NCBI GenBank assembly: GCA_020344865.1
Contig: CP070830.1
Span: forward strand, 1,944,899-1,963,691
Source of the DNA: Planctomycetota bacterium
GTDB lineage: Bacteria > Planctomycetota > Phycisphaerae > Sedimentisphaerales > Anaerobacaceae
Length of the DNA stretch: 18,793 nt
Reading direction: 5' to 3'
The notes below the pieces were generated by a model. It had not been told where the DNA came from, did no database searches, and saw only the letters and a program-made list of their open reading frames with translations. Each line of letters begins with the position of its first letter. The stretch's first letter is position 1. Shown here piece after piece: positions 15,033-18,793 of the stretch. A program made the translations under genes and the position numbers.

Positions 15033-16343
15033 ATGCAAATCAAGCCCTTCAAAGCACTTAGGTTTAACGAAACCGTCGTTGGTGATGCGGGAAGCTGCAT
15101 CGCCCCTCCGTACGATGTTATCAGCTCCGCTCAGCAGCAGCAGCTCTACGAAAAAAGCGAATATAATATCGTGCGAATAATCAAAGGAAAACAACAGCCC
15201 TCTGATGACAGCAAAAAAAACCGCTACACAAGGGCCGCAGACCATCTCAACACCTGGCTCCAAAAGGGTGTCTTAACCCAGGACCGAACCGATACTATCT
15301 ACGCTTACGTCCAGGACTTTCATGCAGCTGGGCGGGATTTGCAGCGCAACAGCTTCATCGCTTTGGCCAAACTCGAAGAATATGGCAAAACCGTAAGGCC
15401 TCACGAGCATACCCTCGATGAGCCAAAAGTCGACCGGCTCAATCTTCGAAAAGCAACCGACGCAGAGTTCGGCCTGGTCTTTATGCTTTACGAAGACAAA
15501 CAAAGCATCGCAGACAAAATAATTGAAAGAGCCGCCAAACAAAAACCGCTTATCGATTCCACCGATGAGCAGGACGTGCGGCATCGGCTCTTCGCCATAA
15601 CCTTAAAGGACGACATCGAGCAAATCACCAATATGATGCTTGATAAAAACTGCATTATAGCCGATGGCCACCATCGCTACGAAACGGCCTTGAACTACCA
15701 AAAACAAACCCCTAACGCTGCGGCCGCTTACCAAATGATTGCATTTGTAAATACCTGCCAGGAAGGACTGCTAATCTTCGCCACACATCGCCTCGTCGCC
15801 AGCCTTGAGAACTTCTCTTTCGAAAAATTACTCGCCGACCTGAAAAACCACTTCGACATCAATGAGTTCCCCTTCGATTCGCCACAGGCCAAGACCGAGG
15901 CCAAAGAAAAGATGCTTAACCGAATGAAAGCCGAACTTGCACTTGACAAACATGCTTTCGGAATTTACGCCGCAAACAGCGCCTTCTACACGGCGGTCTT
16001 GAGAGATAGCAAAATAATGGATTCGGCCGAATCAAATATGAGCTTGCCCTCCAAGGCCCTCGACGTCTCCGTTCTGCACAGACTAATACTCGAGCAGCTG
16101 TTGGGTATCGACGAGAAAAAGCTCGCCCGCGGCGGCAATATCGAATACGTGAAAGATACCAACAACGCAATCGACGAATCAATTGCCAAAACCGACCAGG
16201 GGCAAAAACAGATTGCTTTCTTTATGAATCCTGTAACAATGCAGCAATTGAAAACGGTCACTGATGCCGGCGAGAGAATGCCCCAGAAAACAACTTATTT
16301 TTACCCGAAAGTCAACACCGGCCTGACTATTAACAAACTGTAG
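15033..16343 (+). CDS. DUF1015 family protein
   Basis: 436 aa from the ATG at 15033, preceded by AGGTGA (15025-15030). The frame is open back to a TTG at 14934, but homologues begin at about this MQIKPFKALR sequence. Family signatures are APPYDV (24-29), HEHT (124-127) and the invariant ADGHHRYETA (210-219). It is a soluble cytoplasmic protein whose biochemical function is not established. It is commonly found beside serine-pathway aminotransferase and dehydrogenase genes, and here an aminotransferase starts 21 bases after its stop, so the two are almost certainly co-transcribed. A link to serine or hydroxyacid metabolism is inferred from context only. Confidence 0.92.
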   Translation: MQIKPFKALRFNETVVGDAGSCIAPPYDVISSAQQQQLYEKSEYNIVRIIKGKQQPSDDSKKNRYTRAADHLNTWLQKGVLTQDRTDTIYAYVQDFHAAGRDLQRNSFIALAKLEEYGKTVRPHEHTLDEPKVDRLNLRKATDAEFGLVFMLYEDKQSIADKIIERAAKQKPLIDSTDEQDVRHRLFAITLKDDIEQITNMMLDKNCIIADGHHRYETALNYQKQTPNAAAAYQMIAFVNTCQEGLLIFATHRLVASLENFSFEKLLADLKNHFDINEFPFDSPQAKTEAKEKMLNRMKAELALDKHAFGIYAANSAFYTAVLRDSKIMDSAESNMSLPSKALDVSVLHRLILEQLLGIDEKKLARGGNIEYVKDTNNAIDESIAKTDQGQKQIAFFMNPVTMQQLKTVTDAGERMPQKTTYFYPKVNTGLTINKL

Positions 16344-16364
16344 CTCTTTATTGGAGATGGTGGT

Positions 16365-17453
16365 ATGACAGATTGGAAAAACCCGCCCAGGTTGTTCATC
16401 CCTGGACCGGTAAAGGTCAACGAAGATGTTTTACAGCAGCTCGCGCGCCCGACACTGGGACACCGGCTCAAAGAGTACTCCCAACTGCACTCAGAGACGG
16501 TGCAGACGCTCAAAAAGATGCTTTTTACCGAGCAGAATGTGTTTTTAAGCACCTCTTCGGCTTCCGGAATCTGGGAAGCGTCAATTCGTAATTGTGTCGG
16601 CTTTGACGAAACCGTTCTGTGCACCTGCTGCGGGGCCTTCAGCGACAAATGGGCTGACGTGGCAAAAGGCTGTGGCAGAAAAGTCGAACAGCTGAAAGTC
16701 GATTGGGGCCAGCCAATCACACCAGAGATGGTAGACAAGGAACTCGCGACCGGCAAGTACGCCGCCGTTACACTTGTCTATAACGAGACAAGTACCGGCC
16801 TGACCAATCCGCTCCGGGAAATCAGTAAGATGATGAAACAAAAATATCCCGATGTGCTCGTCTTTGTAGATGCAGTCAGCGCAATGGCCGCGCTGCCCCT
16901 CCATTTTGACGAGCTCGGCTGGGACATCGCCTTCGCATCCGTACAAAAGGCATTCGCAATCCCACCGGGATTGGCCGTCGCCGCCGTTAGCAACCGGGCT
17001 TTGGAGAAAAGCAAGAATGTCCCCAACAGAGGGTACTACTTTGACTTTCAGCTCTGGGCCAAGTCAGACCAGAAAAACCAAACGTTGGTTACGCCGAATA
17101 TCCCCCATATTATGGCCCTGAACTATCAGTGTGAGAAATTGCTTAAAGAGGGCATGGAAAATGTCTGGTCCCGTCACGCGCACATGGGCGAGTTCGTAAG
17201 GGCCTGGGCCAGGGAAAAATTCGACCTCTTCTGCGAAGAAAAATATGCCTCAAATACCCTCACGACAGTCAAAAACACGCGGGGTATCAACGTCGCCGAA
17301 ACCATAAAAGCCATACAGCAAAAGCACAATACCGTCTTCGGCAACGGCTACGGCAAGCTCAAAGAGCAGACCTTTCGAATCGCCCACATGGGCGATATTA
17401 CCCTCGATGATTTAAAAGAGCTACTCGCCTGGATAGACGACGAAATCGGCTGA
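16365..17453 (+). CDS. class V PLP aminotransferase (phosphoserine or alanine-glyoxylate type)
   Basis: 362 aa; the ATG at 16365 has GGAG at 16353-16356 with 8-nt spacing. Fold-type I class V features are an N-terminal FIPGPVKV, STSSASGIWEA (phosphate-binding loop), NETSTGL, FVDAVSA with D169 facing the PLP ring nitrogen, and K195 in SVQKAFAIPPGLA as the Schiff-base lysine. The C-terminus ends FRIAHMGDITLDDLKELLAWID, typical of alanine-glyoxylate/serine-glyoxylate aminotransferases; some bacteria use such proteins as phosphoserine aminotransferase. Pairing with DUF1015 favours the serine pathway (SerC role), but no serA or serB is in view. The product may be serine/phosphoserine or glycine. 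Confidence 0.9.
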   Translation: MTDWKNPPRLFIPGPVKVNEDVLQQLARPTLGHRLKEYSQLHSETVQTLKKMLFTEQNVFLSTSSASGIWEASIRNCVGFDETVLCTCCGAFSDKWADVAKGCGRKVEQLKVDWGQPITPEMVDKELATGKYAAVTLVYNETSTGLTNPLREISKMMKQKYPDVLVFVDAVSAMAALPLHFDELGWDIAFASVQKAFAIPPGLAVAAVSNRALEKSKNVPNRGYYFDFQLWAKSDQKNQTLVTPNIPHIMALNYQCEKLLKEGMENVWSRHAHMGEFVRAWAREKFDLFCEEKYASNTLTTVKNTRGINVAETIKAIQQKHNTVFGNGYGKLKEQTFRIAHMGDITLDDLKELLAWIDDEIG

Positions 17454-17624
17454 CACTGTGGCAAAATCACCATTGGTTGGCCCCCGCAACGGTGCGAAAA
17501 AAACTGACCTCGTGAACCTATCGAAGGCAAAATCGTATAAAATGCGTCTAAATTGCTAAGAGTAAACCGATAAATCACCGGTTTTTGTAAATACGTTAGA
17601 TGCCCTGATGATAAGGAGGCTAAA

Positions 17625-18793
17625 ATGCGAAGCGGTAATCTGAAAGTGTCCGCACACGGTAAATTAATCTCGGCTTTTTCAATACTCTTACTGTTCGTCA
17701 GCCCTGTATCGGCCCTTGCAGAGGATGCGAACAGCATCGACACCCTGCGCCAGATGGGAAAGGCCTTCGCTCAAATCGCCGAAAAGGCCTCCCCCGCTGT
17801 AGTGGGAATCACCGCCAGCCAGGTAACAACGCGTGAATACTCCGTAATGCCTGACTGGCCCTTTAGCGACCCCTTTGATGATGACTTCTTCGAACGCTTC
17901 TTCGGCCACCCCTCCCCTCGACGACGCCCACAGCAGCGCAGGTATCAGCGGCCTGTCCAGGGCTCCGGATTCATCGTCTCGGCCGACGGGTACATCCTGA
18001 CAAACAATCACGTCGTCCAGGACGCAGAAGCAATAACGGTCAAACTTGTCGACGGCCGAGAGTTCCAGGCTAAAGTCACCGGCTCCGACCCCGATACCGA
18101 AGTCGCCGTTATAAAAATTGATGCCGAAAACCTTGCCTGCCTCGATCTGGCTGATTCCGACGCCCTCGAGGTCGGCGAATGGGTAATCGCCATAGGCAAC
18201 CCCCTGGGTCTAAGCCACACCGTCACCGCCGGTATAGTCAGCGCCAAGGGTCGAAGCGGTCTGAGTTTCGCCGGGCGCGCCCCCGAGTATCAGGATTTCA
18301 TTCAGACCGATGCAGCTATAAACTTTGGAAATTCTGGCGGGCCGCTAATTAACCTCGATGGAGAAGTCGTCGGAATAAACACCGCCATCGTCGGCCCCGG
18401 TGGAAATATCGGCATCGGCTTCGCCGTCCCTATCAATATCGCAAAATTCATCTATGAAAGGCTCATCAAAGGTGAGCCTGTCACCCGTGGGCTCTTGGGT
18501 GTTTATATCCGTGACCTGAACCCGGACCTCGCCGAATCGCTCGGCCTCGAGGAAACCAAAGGCGTTCTCGTCATCGAGGTCAGCGAGGATTCCGCCGCAG
18601 ACAAAGCCGGCATCAAACGATACGATGTCATCGTCCAAATCGACGGTGAGAAAGTCAAGAAAGCGAATGAGCTCAGAAGCCGTATCGCAATGCTAAGGCC
18701 CGGCACAAAGGTCGAATTGGTCGTCCTCCGCGACGGCAGCAGAAAAACCGTCAAAGTCGAAATAGGTGGAAGCTCTGAGCTGGCAAAGGACAC
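17625..18793 (+). CDS. HtrA/DegP-type periplasmic serine protease, 3'-truncated by the window
   Basis: 389 codons are visible, with no stop before the window end. The ATG at 17625 follows AAGGAGG (17612-17618). Residues 1-32 are a signal peptide (hydrophobic SAFSILLLFVSPVSALA, then ED). A Phe/Asp-rich and then Arg/Pro/Gln-rich linker (about 72-103) leads into the trypsin-like domain. Catalytic His is H129 (TNNHVV) and Ser is S237 (GNSGGPL, preceded by Phe instead of the usual Pro). The acid position is E159 (DTEVAVIKI) where DegP has Asp; spacing 30 and 78 matches DegP (30 and 75). One PDZ domain (about 288-380, GLLGVYIRDLNPD to VVLRDGSRKTV) is complete; a second may lie beyond the window. 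It should degrade or hold misfolded exported proteins. The aminotransferase gene ends 171 bases upstream. Confidence 0.95.
   Translation, partial: MRSGNLKVSAHGKLISAFSILLLFVSPVSALAEDANSIDTLRQMGKAFAQIAEKASPAVVGITASQVTTREYSVMPDWPFSDPFDDDFFERFFGHPSPRRRPQQRRYQRPVQGSGFIVSADGYILTNNHVVQDAEAITVKLVDGREFQAKVTGSDPDTEVAVIKIDAENLACLDLADSDALEVGEWVIAIGNPLGLSHTVTAGIVSAKGRSGLSFAGRAPEYQDFIQTDAAINFGNSGGPLINLDGEVVGINTAIVGPGGNIGIGFAVPINIAKFIYERLIKGEPVTRGLLGVYIRDLNPDLAESLGLEETKGVLVIEVSEDSAADKAGIKRYDVIVQIDGEKVKKANELRSRIAMLRPGTKVELVVLRDGSRKTVKVEIGGSSELAKD

Noticed and set aside
17564..17586. Terminator downstream of the aminotransferase (AAACCG/CGGTTT plus T5)
   Set aside because: The stem is 6 bp with a 9-nt loop, and the T-run is partly used in the stem. 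It lies about 110 bases after the stop and just before the HtrA gene, so support is too weak.

Overview
The window reads as a chromosomal segment of a Gram-negative-type bacterium. The best guess is a planctomycete of the Phycisphaerae/Sedimentisphaerales kind. This is inferred from the gene mix (secreted serpin, CPBP protease, DUF1015 next to a class V aminotransferase, several lineage-restricted membrane proteins) and from the intergenic repeat style; no rRNA or other marker is present to prove it. Coding is dense on both strands, with short intergenic gaps. I see no tRNA, rRNA, CRISPR array, transposase or integrase.

Layout. Positions 1-930: a 7-bp tandem repeat array runs up to the ribosome binding site of a helix-turn-helix protein whose C-terminal tail is a 7-residue repeat coded by regularly spaced G-runs; a gap with duplicated A-rich sequence follows. 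Positions 927-2042 (-): M20 metallopeptidase/deacylase. Positions 2165-4541 (+): a coiled-coil zinc-ribbon protein, a one-piece RNase HI-PurN fusion read from a TTG start, and a small membrane-anchored protein. Positions 4597-7113 (-): ClpC, driven by a consensus sigma-70-type promoter. Positions 7506-9466 (-): a small coiled-coil protein and a secreted serpin with its own intrinsic terminator. Positions 9616-10635 (+): a two-helix membrane protein behind a perfect TTGACA-N18-TATAAT promoter. Positions 10675-12309 (-): a DUF2617-like protein and a CPBP intramembrane protease. Positions 12465-17453 (+): an endonuclease III/MagIII-type glycosylase, a glutamate-synthase-small-subunit/NfnB-type flavoprotein, and a DUF1015-aminotransferase pair. 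Positions 17625-end (+): an HtrA/DegP-type periplasmic protease cut by the window edge.

How the genes relate. Several act in protein quality control or proteolysis (ClpC, HtrA, CPBP, M20, and the serpin as a likely protease inhibitor), but they lie in separate transcription units and do not form one obvious system. The zinc-ribbon/RNase HI pair recalls the mycobacterial arrangement in which RNase HI sits beside a zinc-ribbon protein and is fused to a CobC-type phosphatase; here the fusion partner is PurN. DUF1015 plus aminotransferase is a recurring pair linked to serine/glycine metabolism.

No complete new system is proven. The most unusual items are the RNase HI-PurN fusion with a possible internal start, the helix-turn-helix gene with its helically phased G-runs and repeat-array leader, the glycosylase with an incomplete Fe-S cysteine set, and the HtrA with Glu at the catalytic Asp position.
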